Shown here piece by piece: positions 50,472 to 60,121 of a stretch of DNA of 64,000 nt. The stretch covers positions 62,001 through 126,000 of the forward strand of contig CANOIM010000006.1 of NCBI GenBank assembly GCA_947566075.1, read 5' to 3'. The translations under genes were made by a program, and so were the position numbers. A model generated the notes under the pieces. That model was not told where the DNA came from. It did not search any database and saw nothing but the letters and a program-made list of their open reading frames with translations. The number at the start of each line of letters is the position of its first letter. Position 1 is the first letter of the stretch. This DNA is from an uncultured Eggerthellaceae bacterium. GTDB lineage: Bacteria; Actinomycetota; Coriobacteriia; Coriobacteriales; Eggerthellaceae.

Positions 50472-52190
50472 TCATTCAGCTGTGGCTTGGGCACCCTTCC
50501 CTTGAGCAGCCTTCTTCAAAGAGAGCTTATGCAGAACGAAGGTGGCTATGATCACCAGCACGATGCCCAGGCCCAGAGATATCCAGGGAGACTTCGTGAA
50601 GCCCGCCACCACATAGCCCACGAAGCAGCAGACCATGACCGTGGTGGCATAGGGGATCTGAGTGGCTACGTGACGCAGATGGTTGCACTTCGCACCCGCA
50701 GAAGACAGGATGGTGGTGTCAGAGATGGGCGAGATATGGTCACCATAGACAGCACCTGCCAGGGTTGCCCCCACTGCTACCAGGAAGAGCGGGTCAGATG
50801 CATCGAAGACGCCGATGACGATAGGCAGGATGAGCGCAACGGTACCCCAGGACGTACCCATGGCGAAGCCGATGAATGCAGCCACCACGAAGATGACCGC
50901 GGGCAGGAAATCAAGCCCCACGCCCAGGTTATTCAAGAAGCCGGATACGAATTCGCCCGTGCCCAGAAGATAGCGGCACACACCGCCCAAACTCCAAGCC
51001 AGCACCAAGATCATGATGGCTCCCACCATGGAACGCACGCCTTCGCTCATGGCATCCATGAAACCGCCCAGGGTGCAGAGCTTGCGCGGCAGGAACTGGA
51101 CAGCTGCCCACACGAGCGCCACGCAAGCGCCGATGCACAGGCCCATGACCGGGTTCTCTCCCACAGCCGTGGCGAAATCGACCCCTTCGAAGAAGCCGCC
51201 GCAGTAGAGCATCCCCAGGATAGAGAAGACGATGAGCACGATGATGGGCATAACCAGATCCAGCACCTTGCCCTTGTCTGAGATATCCAGGCCCTTGTAC
51301 TCTTCGATGGCCCCCACCGCTGCTTCGTCGATGTCAGCCCGTTCGGTGACCTTCGGGGGAAGGTCAACGTCCAGGGCCGCCTTCAGGCTTGCCTTCTCGG
51401 AGACATTGCCGCCCCCGTTCGCATCCAAGAGCGCTTGAGCCCGAGCAGCCTCCTCTTCCAGCGCCTCTTCGACCAGAGCATCCTCAGCGGGCACCTTGTT
51501 ATGCTCAGCAGCCAGCTGGGCAGCCTCCATGGTGCCGAAATCCCAGTTGGTGATGAGCATGAAGAACACGAAGAAGATGGTGAGCAGCGCATAGAAGTTA
51601 TAGGGGATGGAGGCCACGAAGGTGGCGAACCCGTCTTCGCCCAGGTATCCGCCCACCGCCACGGCCCAGGAGGAGACCGGCGCGATGATGCAGACCGGGG
51701 CCGCCGTAGAGTCTATGATCCAGGCCAGCTTCTCATGGCTGATATGGAAGCGGTCTGTGACCGGACGCATGACGGCACCCATGGTCAGGCAGTTGAAGTA
51801 GTCATCCACAAAGATGATGATCCCCAAGATAGCCGTGAGGATCTGAGCCATCTTCGCGTTCTTGATGTGCTGAGACACCCATTCGGCATAGGCACGGGAG
51901 CCGCCGGACACGGCGATGACCACCGTGAGCGCCCCCAAGAGCGCAAGGAATAGGAGCAATGACCCGTTCCCTGCTATCTGTTCCGCCATCATCTGCGGCA
52001 CCATGGTGAACGAGGCGATGAGCTGCTCACCACCGACACCGTTCAACGTGAACTGGTAGATGATCATGCCCACGAACACGCCCACGGTCAGCGAGGAGTA
52101 CACCTCCTTCGTGATCAGCGCCAGCGCCAAGGCCAGCAGGGGCGGCACGATGGACCATGCGCCGCTTGAGATGAGCTCGAAGCCTTCCAT
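50472..52190 (-). CDS. Na+/H+ antiporter, NhaC family
   Basis: 572 residues, about 12 membrane helices. AWSIVPPLLALALALITKEV at the start, GGSRAYAEWVSQ, IIIFVDDYFNCLTMGAVMRP with the paired aspartates, STAAPVCIIAPVSSWA and ISPISDTTILSSAGAKCNHLRHV are the NhaC signatures. A hydrophilic insert of about 90 residues (about 235-320, rich in Glu/Ala) splits the membrane domain and could be regulatory. The ATG at 52190 follows AAAGG; a TTG four codons earlier is possible. Some NhaC members exchange malate/lactate or amino acids instead. Confidence 0.9.
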   Translation of the reverse strand: MEGFELISSGAWSIVPPLLALALALITKEVYSSLTVGVFVGMIIYQFTLNGVGGEQLIASFTMVPQMMAEQIAGNGSLLLFLALLGALTVVIAVSGGSRAYAEWVSQHIKNAKMAQILTAILGIIIFVDDYFNCLTMGAVMRPVTDRFHISHEKLAWIIDSTAAPVCIIAPVSSWAVAVGGYLGEDGFATFVASIPYNFYALLTIFFVFFMLITNWDFGTMEAAQLAAEHNKVPAEDALVEEALEEEAARAQALLDANGGGNVSEKASLKAALDVDLPPKVTERADIDEAAVGAIEEYKGLDISDKGKVLDLVMPIIVLIVFSILGMLYCGGFFEGVDFATAVGENPVMGLCIGACVALVWAAVQFLPRKLCTLGGFMDAMSEGVRSMVGAIMILVLAWSLGGVCRYLLGTGEFVSGFLNNLGVGLDFLPAVIFVVAAFIGFAMGTSWGTVALILPIVIGVFDASDPLFLVAVGATLAGAVYGDHISPISDTTILSSAGAKCNHLRHVATQIPYATTVMVCCFVGYVVAGFTKSPWISLGLGIVLVIIATFVLHKLSLKKAAQGKGAQATAE

Positions 52191-52319
52191 TTCGCCTTTC
52201 AACTCCCCTCGTCATCTGCAGATCCAGGTATAGATGGGAATACTTTAGTCCAACGGGGCGAAGGCAACCGCGGGATACGGGGAATATTAGGCGGCTGAAC
52301 ACCGGATGAGCTGAAGGGC

Positions 52320-52976
52320 TCAGGCTGGGGCGCCTACCTGTTGACGTTGGGCAAGAGGCGCCAGCACGTTCGCGCAACCTGCCGCGAGGACGATCTTGAT
52401 CAGATCCGGGATGATGAAGGGCAGAACGCACGCAGCCAAGGCGGCCTCAAGGGTTACATCTGTCATCACCATGAACCACGCCACGCCGAACCCATAGGAG
52501 ATGAGCGTGAAGAGGATACCGGAGACCACGTACATGCCTGAAGAGGCCAAGGTCTGCTTGACCCGGACGAGAGCAGAGCCACCCTTCGCCAGCGGGTCCT
52601 TCTGCGGGGCATCCTTCACCCATCCGGCCCTGCGAGCCAAGAAGAGCACCGCGCAGGCCACAGGCACTGCCACTAGATAACCGAACAGGAAGCCTCCCGT
52701 GGGACCGAGCAACGCCCCCAGACCACCTCGCATCCCTGAGAACACAGGCACGCCCAACGCGCCCAAGAGCACATACCCATATACCGAAGCGGTGGCCACC
52801 GAGGGGCGGAGCACGCAGATAGCCAGGGGTATGGCGAACATCTGGAGGGTAACGGGGATGGGTCCGATAGGTACGGTGACCCAAGCGCTCACAGCGATCA
52901 GCGCTATGAAGAGCCCGATGAATACGACGTCTTTGGTACGAGAGCGTGATGCCCTCATCTTGCGGGAACCTGCCAT
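52320..52976 (-). CDS. bioY: Biotin transporter substrate-binding protein BioY
   Basis: 218 residues, six membrane helices: WVTVPIGPIPVTLQMFAIPLA, VFSGMRGGLGALLGPTGGFLFGY and FIIPDLIKIVLA are BioY hallmarks (biotin-specific ECF S-component). A basic N-terminus (MRASRSRTKD) precedes helix 1. A loop of about 35 residues in the middle is longer than usual. It follows birA on the same strand by 17 bases, linking biotin uptake to biotin attachment. Confidence 0.94.
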   Translation of the reverse strand: MAGSRKMRASRSRTKDVVFIGLFIALIAVSAWVTVPIGPIPVTLQMFAIPLAICVLRPSVATASVYGYVLLGALGVPVFSGMRGGLGALLGPTGGFLFGYLVAVPVACAVLFLARRAGWVKDAPQKDPLAKGGSALVRVKQTLASSGMYVVSGILFTLISYGFGVAWFMVMTDVTLEAALAACVLPFIIPDLIKIVLAAGCANVLAPLAQRQQVGAPA

Positions 52977-52993
52977 CTTCTCACCTTCTTCTT

Positions 52994-53767
52994 TTACGAG
53001 ATACCAATGACGTGGGCTTCTCCTGAGACAATAGGAACAACGCTTCCGTCATCAGTGCGGATCATCATGCGCCCTGCTTCGTCTACGTGGAGGAATGCCC
53101 CTTCGATGGTCCCCTGCCCTGCTTGGATGGATACTCTTCGACCGGACATGACATTGTGTTCGTTGTATTCGGAAAGGAAATGCAGGAAGGGCTGATCGAG
53201 CCACGAATTATAGAGGATTCCTAGCTCTGTCAAGAGCACATCGCCCACTTTTTCTACCGACGGACATCCTCCTGGGCATTCTAACCCAGCCAGATAGGCT
53301 TCCGTGCCTGGTTGGGAACGGGAGGGAGGCATCACGTTGATGCCGATGCCCAGGCACAAGCCCTCTGCCGTTCCTTCCAAGGACATCCCCGAGAGCTTTC
53401 GGTACCCCTCTCCCGCTTCCACGACAACGTCATTAGGCCATTTGAGCTTCAGAGCGCAGGCTGCTTCCGGGGCAAGGAAGCCCACAGCTGTCCTGCGCAC
53501 CGCTATGCCGCAGACCAGGCTCAGCGTAGGGAGCTTGGCTGTCAGATCAGTTAGGTTGATGGCTTGGTGAGCGCCAGGTCGCAAGAGCACTGAGAGGTAC
53601 AGCCCTCCCTTCGGGCTGGACCAAACGTGGCCTCGTCGGCCATAGCCTCCCGTCTGGGTCTCAGCCATGACCACGGTGCCTTCAGGGGCACCTTCGGCGA
53701 TAAGGCTCTTGATGTGATCATTGGTGGAACCCACCTCACCGAGACGGGTGATCTGGAACGGGATCAC
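52994..53767 (-). CDS. birA: Biotin-[acetyl-CoA-carboxylase] ligase
   Basis: 257 residues: VGSTNDHIKSL, the biotinyl-AMP loop AETQTGGYGRRGHVWSSP, KWPNDVVV and GIGINVMP. It lacks the N-terminal helix-turn-helix of the E. coli repressor type, so it is a monofunctional (class I) ligase. Its GTG start overlaps the folP-folK stop by four bases (GTGA). Confidence 0.94.
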   Translation of the reverse strand: MIPFQITRLGEVGSTNDHIKSLIAEGAPEGTVVMAETQTGGYGRRGHVWSSPKGGLYLSVLLRPGAHQAINLTDLTAKLPTLSLVCGIAVRRTAVGFLAPEAACALKLKWPNDVVVEAGEGYRKLSGMSLEGTAEGLCLGIGINVMPPSRSQPGTEAYLAGLECPGGCPSVEKVGDVLLTELGILYNSWLDQPFLHFLSEYNEHNVMSGRRVSIQAGQGTIEGAFLHVDEAGRMMIRTDDGSVVPIVSGEAHVIGIS

Positions 53768-55083
53768 AGCCGCTCCGCAGCGCCCACGCGCTTCGCCTCG
53801 GGCAGCTCTGTGATAGGCCTGCCATCTGCCAGGATATGCCCCGGAAGGATGGCCTCGATGGGCTTGACGACGAAGTCCCGTTCCGTAGCCCGGGGGTGTG
53901 GGAGCGCAAGGTCTTCGGTGGCGTAGGCATACATCTGATAGTCAACGATGTCTATATCCAGGGTGCGCGGGCCATTCGGCTCCTTGCGAACACGGCCCAG
54001 CATATCTTCGATGGCATGGAGGCATTCCAGGAGCTCCCGTGGGGGCAGCCCGGTGCGCAACAGCACGGCAGTGTTCACGAAATCATCCTGATCTTCCTTA
54101 TAGGCTGCCTTGCTCCTATAGAAGGGCGCTGCATCAATGAGGAGGGAATCAGGGAGCTGACAGAGCTTCCCTATCCCCAGGTTGATCTGAGCCTGCTTGG
54201 CCTCGTCCTCCTCCCCACGCTCAGCCACCAGGGCCACGTTGGAACCCAGGCTGAGGATGACGTAGGGACGGAGCTCCTTCAGCGCCTCCATGGTTGTGGG
54301 AACGTTGTGGGTACGGATGATGGAAGCCCCCAGCTCTGCCGCCAAGAGGGCTTCGGCTGCCGAGGCTTCATCCCGCTTCGCTATGTCTTGAGCATCCAGC
54401 TTGTAGGTGCGGGTGATGAAGCTCTTCCGTGACACGGCGCACATGACCGGATAGCCCAAGTGCCTGACTTCGTGGAGGTTGCGCAGGAGCTCTACGGTCT
54501 GTGAGGGGGTCTTGCCGAAGCCGGGACCCGGATCCACGCAGATCCTGTCCCGCGCTATGCCCGCTTCCTCTAGGAGAGCAGCCTGCTGACCAAGGAAGGC
54601 GCAGACCTCTGTCACCACGTCCCCATACTGAGGATCATCCTGCATGGTCTTCGGATCCCCCTGCATATGCATGACCACGAGCCCTGCATCCGTCATGCGG
54701 ACCGCTTCCACCATGGCAGGATCTTGGAAGCCGGAAACGTCGTTCACGATGGAAGCGCCTGTCGCCAGAGCACGCGTGGCCACTGCGGCATGGCGCGTAT
54801 CCACAGACACGCACGCCCCTTCGGCAGCCAGAGCGCTGATCACTCCCTCGATGCGGGCCCATTCCTCTTCCGCACCCACCGGTTCAGCTCCCGGGCGCGT
54901 GGACTCCCCGCCTACATCGATGATCTCAGCCCCCGCCTCTAACATGGCGCGGGCTTGAGCAAGGGCGGCCTGGGTGTCAGAAGCCAGGCCATCCCCTGAG
55001 AAGGAATCCGGCGTCATATTCACGATGCCCATCACATGAGGGCACCTGCAATCGAATTCGAACGAGCGGCACTTCCAGAACAC
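53764..55083 (-). CDS. Dihydropteroate synthase / HPPK fusion
   Basis: 439 residues joining two folate enzymes. Residues about 1-270 are DHPS: MGIVNMTPDSFSGDG, IIDVGGESTRPGA, VNDVSGFQDP, VDPGPGFGKT and CAVSRKSFI. From about 275 the HPPK domain follows: VILSLGSNVALVAERGEE, AAPFYRSKAAYKEDQDDFVN and PRTLDIDIVDY. In many bacteria these are separate folP and folK genes; here HPPK is C-terminal and no FolB is fused. The GTG start shares its first G with the ftsH TAG stop. Confidence 0.94.
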   Translation of the reverse strand: MFWKCRSFEFDCRCPHVMGIVNMTPDSFSGDGLASDTQAALAQARAMLEAGAEIIDVGGESTRPGAEPVGAEEEWARIEGVISALAAEGACVSVDTRHAAVATRALATGASIVNDVSGFQDPAMVEAVRMTDAGLVVMHMQGDPKTMQDDPQYGDVVTEVCAFLGQQAALLEEAGIARDRICVDPGPGFGKTPSQTVELLRNLHEVRHLGYPVMCAVSRKSFITRTYKLDAQDIAKRDEASAAEALLAAELGASIIRTHNVPTTMEALKELRPYVILSLGSNVALVAERGEEDEAKQAQINLGIGKLCQLPDSLLIDAAPFYRSKAAYKEDQDDFVNTAVLLRTGLPPRELLECLHAIEDMLGRVRKEPNGPRTLDIDIVDYQMYAYATEDLALPHPRATERDFVVKPIEAILPGHILADGRPITELPEAKRVGAAERL

Positions 55084-57623
55084 TAGCGCTTGTCCTTCTT
55101 GGTGCCATAGGGATCATCGTAAGGGTCATCCAGGTGCGGGATGTTCACATAGGGAGACTTCATCATGATGTCTTCCCGACGGATCTCCTCATCCACCTGC
55201 TCCTGAGTGGGCTCATCCGAGGTGTCAGCATCCTCAGCGGGCTTCCGATAGGGGCCATTCGGGTCTTGATCCCCCGGTTCCACCCGCTCATCGCGCCAAT
55301 GGGGATCAGCCAACGCCTCACCAGCATCTGGATCCGCCTCAGCGCTGTCTGCGGGAGCCTCAAGGGCCGGATCAGAGCCGATAGGCTCATCGGCATGGAG
55401 GGGCTTGTCAGGTTTCACAGGCTGGGAAGGATCAACAGCATCATACCTATGGGGCGGGTCTGGCATCACTGCCTTCGCAGGATCACCGCCTTCAGGAGAC
55501 GCAGCCGCCCCGTCTTGCGGAGCATCTTCCACCAGCTCTGGATGCTCGGCGGCATCCTTCGCGCGGGCTTCGGCCTCCTCCTGCTCATGCTTGGCGATGA
55601 TCTCATGTTCGTGGGCCAAGTATTCCGGCCACTGGTTATCCAGGAGCGCCTGGCACGCTTCGCCTTCCACGGTCTCCCGTTCCAGCAGCACGCTGGCCAT
55701 GAGATCCATCTGGTCTGCATGGGCGGTCAGGATATCGTAGGCCTTATCGTGGGCCTCCTTCATGATGAGCGACACCTCATCATCTATCTTGCGCGCTGTC
55801 TCTTCCGAATAGTCTTGGGTGTTCCCGTAATCACGCCCCAGGAAGACCTCGTGGTTGGGCTGGCCGAACACCTGAGTGCCCAACGGGCTCATGCCGTACT
55901 GGGTGACCATGGCCCGAGCCATCTTGGAGGCGCGTTCCAGGTCATTGGAGGCACCGGTGGTGATGTCATCGCAGAAGATCTCCTCAGCCACGCGGCCGCC
56001 CATGAACACGGCCAATTCCGCCTTCATCTCTGAGACCGTGTTGAGCACCTTGTCCTCATCAGGGATGGACAGGGTGTAACCCAGCGCCCGCCCACGCGAG
56101 ATGATGCTGATCTTGTGCACCGGGTCAGCGTGGTCAAGCAGATGGCCCACCAAAGCGTGGCCGCTCTCGTGGTAGGCGATGATGTGCTTGGTCTGCTCGT
56201 TCATCACGCGCCCCTTGCGCTCAGGGCCTGCTATCACGCGCTCTAAGGATTCGTTCACCTCGCGCATGGTGATGATCTTCTTGGACTTGCGCGCCGTGAG
56301 CAACGCAGATTCGTTCATGAGGTTTGCCAGGTCAGCACCGGTGAAGCCCGGGGTGATCTTGGCGATGGCCTCCAGGTCAACGTCAGAGCCCAGGGGCTTA
56401 TCCTTGGAGTGCACTTCCAAGATGCGCTGACGGCCCTTGACGTCTGGCGTATCCACCACGATCTGCCTGTCGAAGCGGCCTGGGCGCAGCAATGCCGGAT
56501 CCAGGACATCAGCCCGGTTCGTAGCCGCTATCAGCACCACGGATTCTGTGGCGTCAAAGCCGTCCATCTCCACCAGCAGCTGGTTCAGAGTTTGCTCACG
56601 CTCATCATGGCCGCCGCCCAGGCCCGTGCCCCTCTGACGACCCACCGCATCTATCTCGTCGATGAAGATGATGGAAGGCGCCGCTTCCTTCGCGTCCTTG
56701 AACAGGTCACGCACGCGGCTAGCACCCACGCCCACGAACATCTCCACGAAATCAGAACCGGAGATGCTGAAGAAGGGCACCCCTGCCTCACCGGCCACAG
56801 CCCGCGCCAGAAGCGTCTTGCCGGTGCCCGGAGGGCCCACCAGCAAACACCCGCGGGGGATCTTCGCCCCGATGGCCTGGTATTTCTCCGGGTTCGCCAG
56901 GAAGTCCTTGACCTCCTGCATCTCCTCCACGGCCTCATCCACACCCGCCACATCTGAGAACTTGACATCCGGCCGCTCTTCCACGGTCTTCTTCGCCTTG
57001 TTCTTTCCGAAGCTCATCTGGGAATTGCTGGCCTTCTGCATCTGATTGAAGAAGAAGATCAGCAGCACCGCTATGAGCACGAAGGGCAGAAGCGATACGA
57101 GGATGGACGTCCAAGCCGAGGGCAACGTGATCTCATACTGCACGTTGGGATGGCTGGCCAACAGCTCACCCAAGGAATCCGCACCCACGTACACGCTGCT
57201 GTAGGCCCGTTCCGTTCCCAGCTTGAGCGTTTCCAGCGTGCGGGTGGAGATGCCCCCTAAGCGGTTGCCATCCTTGTCCGCCTCCTGGGCCATGAGCGCG
57301 TTCATGGCATCGAAGCCCTCATTGAAGGCATCTACCATGGAGGCACCTGGCGTGGCCGCCGGGTAGTACTTGCCGTTCACCGTGTAATCGTTGGCGGCAT
57401 AGACGACGCTGGTCACCCGGTCTTGTTCTACCGCGCGAACGAATTCGCCCGTGTCCAGCGTATCCGTGACCGTTGACTGGCTCATGCTCAGGAACTGGCT
57501 TCCCAAGAAGAGCCCCACCAGGCAGAGGGCTATCACCCAGATGATGATGTTGCGCGGATTCTTGTAGGGCTGGCTTTGCTTGCCCTGCTTCGGATCCGAT
57601 GGCGTGCTTGGCTTGTCTGGCAT
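55083..57623 (-). CDS. ftsH: ATP-dependent zinc metalloprotease FtsH
   Basis: 846-residue membrane AAA protease. Two N-terminal helices (IIIWVIALCLVGLFLG and ILVSLLPFVLIAVLLIFFF) frame an extracytoplasmic domain of about 130 residues. The AAA module has LLVGPPGTGKTLLARA, SIIFIDEIDAVGRQRG and ATNRADVLDPALLRPGRFDR; the zinc protease motif is HESGH. After about 655 comes an unusually long acidic Pro/Asp/Glu-rich tail of about 190 residues ending GTKKDKR, probably disordered. The ATG at 57623 has GGTGG upstream. Confidence 0.96.
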   Translation of the reverse strand: MPDKPSTPSDPKQGKQSQPYKNPRNIIIWVIALCLVGLFLGSQFLSMSQSTVTDTLDTGEFVRAVEQDRVTSVVYAANDYTVNGKYYPAATPGASMVDAFNEGFDAMNALMAQEADKDGNRLGGISTRTLETLKLGTERAYSSVYVGADSLGELLASHPNVQYEITLPSAWTSILVSLLPFVLIAVLLIFFFNQMQKASNSQMSFGKNKAKKTVEERPDVKFSDVAGVDEAVEEMQEVKDFLANPEKYQAIGAKIPRGCLLVGPPGTGKTLLARAVAGEAGVPFFSISGSDFVEMFVGVGASRVRDLFKDAKEAAPSIIFIDEIDAVGRQRGTGLGGGHDEREQTLNQLLVEMDGFDATESVVLIAATNRADVLDPALLRPGRFDRQIVVDTPDVKGRQRILEVHSKDKPLGSDVDLEAIAKITPGFTGADLANLMNESALLTARKSKKIITMREVNESLERVIAGPERKGRVMNEQTKHIIAYHESGHALVGHLLDHADPVHKISIISRGRALGYTLSIPDEDKVLNTVSEMKAELAVFMGGRVAEEIFCDDITTGASNDLERASKMARAMVTQYGMSPLGTQVFGQPNHEVFLGRDYGNTQDYSEETARKIDDEVSLIMKEAHDKAYDILTAHADQMDLMASVLLERETVEGEACQALLDNQWPEYLAHEHEIIAKHEQEEAEARAKDAAEHPELVEDAPQDGAAASPEGGDPAKAVMPDPPHRYDAVDPSQPVKPDKPLHADEPIGSDPALEAPADSAEADPDAGEALADPHWRDERVEPGDQDPNGPYRKPAEDADTSDEPTQEQVDEEIRREDIMMKSPYVNIPHLDDPYDDPYGTKKDKR

Positions 57624-57634
57624 TCGATCCACCT

Positions 57635-58207
57635 TTATCTATAGATCTCCGGTTTGAGCGAGCCGATATAGCTCAGGTTCCGGTACTGTTCGGCATAGTC
57701 AAGGCCATAGCCCACGACGAACTCATCCGGGCATTCGAAGCCCAGGTAAGCGCAATCCACCTCTTCTACACGAGGGATGTCCTTGCGCAACATAGCGGCC
57801 ACCTGGATGGAGAGCGGCCCCCGGGAGAGCAGGCTCTTGCGCAGGTAGCTCAGCGTGAGCCCTGAATCGATGATGTCCTCAGCGATGATCAGGTGCTTCC
57901 CCTGGATGCTACCCGAAAGATCCTTCGTGATGCGCACTTCCCCTGAGCTCTTCGTGGAAGCGCCGTAGGAGGAAACGGACATGTAGTCCATCTCCAAGGG
58001 CAAGTCCACCGCCCGGGCCAGATCAGCCATGAAGATGGCTGCGCCCCGGAGGACGCACATCATGACCACTTCCTGGCCTTGAGCCACCAGGGGCGCATAA
58101 TCTTCCGTGATGGCCTGGCCTAGCTCACGCACCCGCGCAGATATCTGCTCAGGAGAGAAGAGGACCTCTTGGATATCGGTGTGCACTTGCCATTCCTTGC
58201 TACGCAT
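57635..58207 (-). CDS. hpt: Hypoxanthine phosphoribosyltransferase
   Basis: 190 residues. VVMMCVLRGAAIFMADLARA, the metal/substrate flap region SVSSYGASTKSSGEV and the PRPP loop LIIAEDIIDSGLTLSYL are all as expected; VVGYGLDYAEQYRNL closes the active site. It salvages hypoxanthine/guanine. It sits 11 bases before ftsH, keeping the common tilS-hpt-ftsH order. Confidence 0.95.
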   Translation of the reverse strand: MRSKEWQVHTDIQEVLFSPEQISARVRELGQAITEDYAPLVAQGQEVVMMCVLRGAAIFMADLARAVDLPLEMDYMSVSSYGASTKSSGEVRITKDLSGSIQGKHLIIAEDIIDSGLTLSYLRKSLLSRGPLSIQVAAMLRKDIPRVEEVDCAYLGFECPDEFVVGYGLDYAEQYRNLSYIGSLKPEIYR

Positions 58208-58316
58208 TCTTCGTCCCCGTCAGTGTACCATTCGCACCTTCCAGGACAGAGGATGCGTCAGGGGATGGTCATTTTCTACATATGGGCATGCGCCTGCAAG
58301 CGCAACGGCCCAGGGC

Positions 58317-58967
58317 TCAACCCTGCAGTTCAGGGTATTCAGCCAGCAAACGCTCTACCGGCAGGCCCACGATGGTATCGAACGCGCCCGCGTAGCCTTC
58401 GATGAGCGCCCGGCCCTCCCCCTGGATGGCATAAGCCCCCGCCTTGTCGTAGGATTCGCCCTTGCGCAGGTAGTCCGCTATCTCCTCTTCCGTCAGCGGC
58501 TTGAAGGTGACCGAGGAGGCATCGGCGAAGGTGCGATAGGCTAAAGACACCTCCCCATCAGCGCCCACCAGCAGCATCCACAAGGAAACGCCCGTGATCA
58601 CCTGATGGGTGCACCCCGAAAGCTCGCGCAGCATACGCTTGGCATCCTCCAGGTTCCGGGGCTTGCCGAAGATCTCAGACCCCTTCACTACCATGGTATC
58701 GGCCCCCAGAACGGCGAACATGCCCGCTTCGCCCGAAGCCAGGAGCTCCTGCACGGCAGCTCCCGCCTTCTTCTCAGCCAGCTTCTTGGCCGCCTCGGCC
58801 GGGATCATGAGGTCATCGGCCCCTAGAGACTCGTCCACCGGCTCTGAGAGCACGAGCACCCGCACGGCCACGCCCGCCTCTTCCAGCAGCTGCTTGCGGC
58901 GCGGGCTGGCGCTGGCCAAGACCACCTGGGGCTTCGCCGTTTCGCGGGCGTTCGTCTCGTTCGACAT
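58317..58967 (-). CDS. maf: Maf-family nucleotide pyrophosphatase
   Basis: 216 residues: VVLASASPRRKQLLEEAGV, VLGADTMVV, CTHQVITGVSL and DKAGAYAIQGEGRALIEGYAG. Maf enzymes hydrolyse dTTP/UTP or modified nucleotides. The residue pattern QG after AYAI is as in the dTTP/UTP group. It begins directly after the tilS stop (TGA-ATG), inserted between tilS and hpt. Confidence 0.93.
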   Translation of the reverse strand: MSNETNARETAKPQVVLASASPRRKQLLEEAGVAVRVLVLSEPVDESLGADDLMIPAEAAKKLAEKKAGAAVQELLASGEAGMFAVLGADTMVVKGSEIFGKPRNLEDAKRMLRELSGCTHQVITGVSLWMLLVGADGEVSLAYRTFADASSVTFKPLTEEEIADYLRKGESYDKAGAYAIQGEGRALIEGYAGAFDTIVGLPVERLLAEYPELQG

Positions 58968-60077
58968 TCAGACCTTCTTCCTGCGAGCCCGGAACTCGCT
59001 CATGGGTTCGATGCGCACACCCGTCTTATTCGCGCTGACTGCGATGTTCCCCTGGATGTTGTCCACATGGCCGCTCACGGGGCTGCCACCGGCGAAGGCT
59101 TCCAAGACCCGCTCTACGCTGCGGGCATCGATGCGCTCTTCAGGCCCCAGCATGGCCTTGAGCACCTTGTGGACGCAACGGCGCTGCAAGGGCCTTGGCT
59201 GGTGGCCGAAAGCGGGTTCCAGCAGCCAACCGCGCTCTGGGGTGCCCTCTATGAGCAGGATGGCATCATGGTTGAGCACATCATCTGCCAAAGCGTCCAG
59301 CATGTCGTCTTCATCAGCGATGAGGTTCATGGACCGCACCAGGTTGTCCGTAGCGCGCACGTCCCATTCGCGCGTCTTGGGCACGATGGACTGGCGCACG
59401 TAGGCTCGGAACCGGTCCGTATGGGCATTGGTGGCATCTTCGCGCCAGAGACTGCCCCGCTCATCCCGGATGACCGGTGCGTCTTCCGCTTCAGCCCGTT
59501 CGCGAATGAAGGAGCGCAAGTCAGCCCGGGTGCAATCCAACAGCGGCCGCACCACATTGCCGTTTTTGTAGAGCATGCTGCGGAAGCCGCCCGGCCCCGT
59601 GCCCACGATAGAGCGCATATAGAAGCTCTCTACCCGGTCATCGGCCGTATGGGCGGTGAGGATGCGCCCCTCTGAGAGGGGAACGGCCTCGTGCATGCAT
59701 ACCGAAGAGAGCGCCTCCTTGGCAGCCTGGTAGCGCTCCCGCCTCCCCTGGGCCTCCACGTTCTCATGGGCTAACTGCGCCTCCCGCGCCACGTCCACTT
59801 CGCAGCAGAAGAACGGGAAGCTCAGCGCCTCAGCCAATTGGCGGCAGAACTCAGCATCCCCTTCGGCATCCTTGCCCCGCAGCAGGTGATTCACATGGAG
59901 CAACGCCACCGGCCCCACATCCCCGCTTCGACGCAGCTCATGCATGACGTAGGCCAAGGCGGTGGAATCAGAGCCGCCCGATACCATGAGCAAGCAGGCT
60001 GAATCAGGCCCGAAGAGGTCTCGGGTCTGGGCCGTCTTGCGGGCGGCATCTACGATATGTCCGGTGCGCTTCGTCAT
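58968..60077 (-). CDS. tilS: tRNA(Ile)-lysidine synthase
   Basis: 369 residues. The PP-loop LLMVSGGSDSTALAYVM activates C34 of tRNA-Ile(CAU) for lysidine formation. HVNHLLRGKDAEGDAEFC and ILTAHTADDRVESFYMR are the conserved second and third blocks. Its start is 44 bases from the divergent WYL regulator. Confidence 0.94.
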   Translation of the reverse strand: MTKRTGHIVDAARKTAQTRDLFGPDSACLLMVSGGSDSTALAYVMHELRRSGDVGPVALLHVNHLLRGKDAEGDAEFCRQLAEALSFPFFCCEVDVAREAQLAHENVEAQGRRERYQAAKEALSSVCMHEAVPLSEGRILTAHTADDRVESFYMRSIVGTGPGGFRSMLYKNGNVVRPLLDCTRADLRSFIRERAEAEDAPVIRDERGSLWREDATNAHTDRFRAYVRQSIVPKTREWDVRATDNLVRSMNLIADEDDMLDALADDVLNHDAILLIEGTPERGWLLEPAFGHQPRPLQRRCVHKVLKAMLGPEERIDARSVERVLEAFAGGSPVSGHVDNIQGNIAVSANKTGVRIEPMSEFRARRKKV

Positions 60078-60121
60078 GGTGTAATCTTCGCTATGGGAAC
60101 TGTACCAGATAAGGAGCAGTC

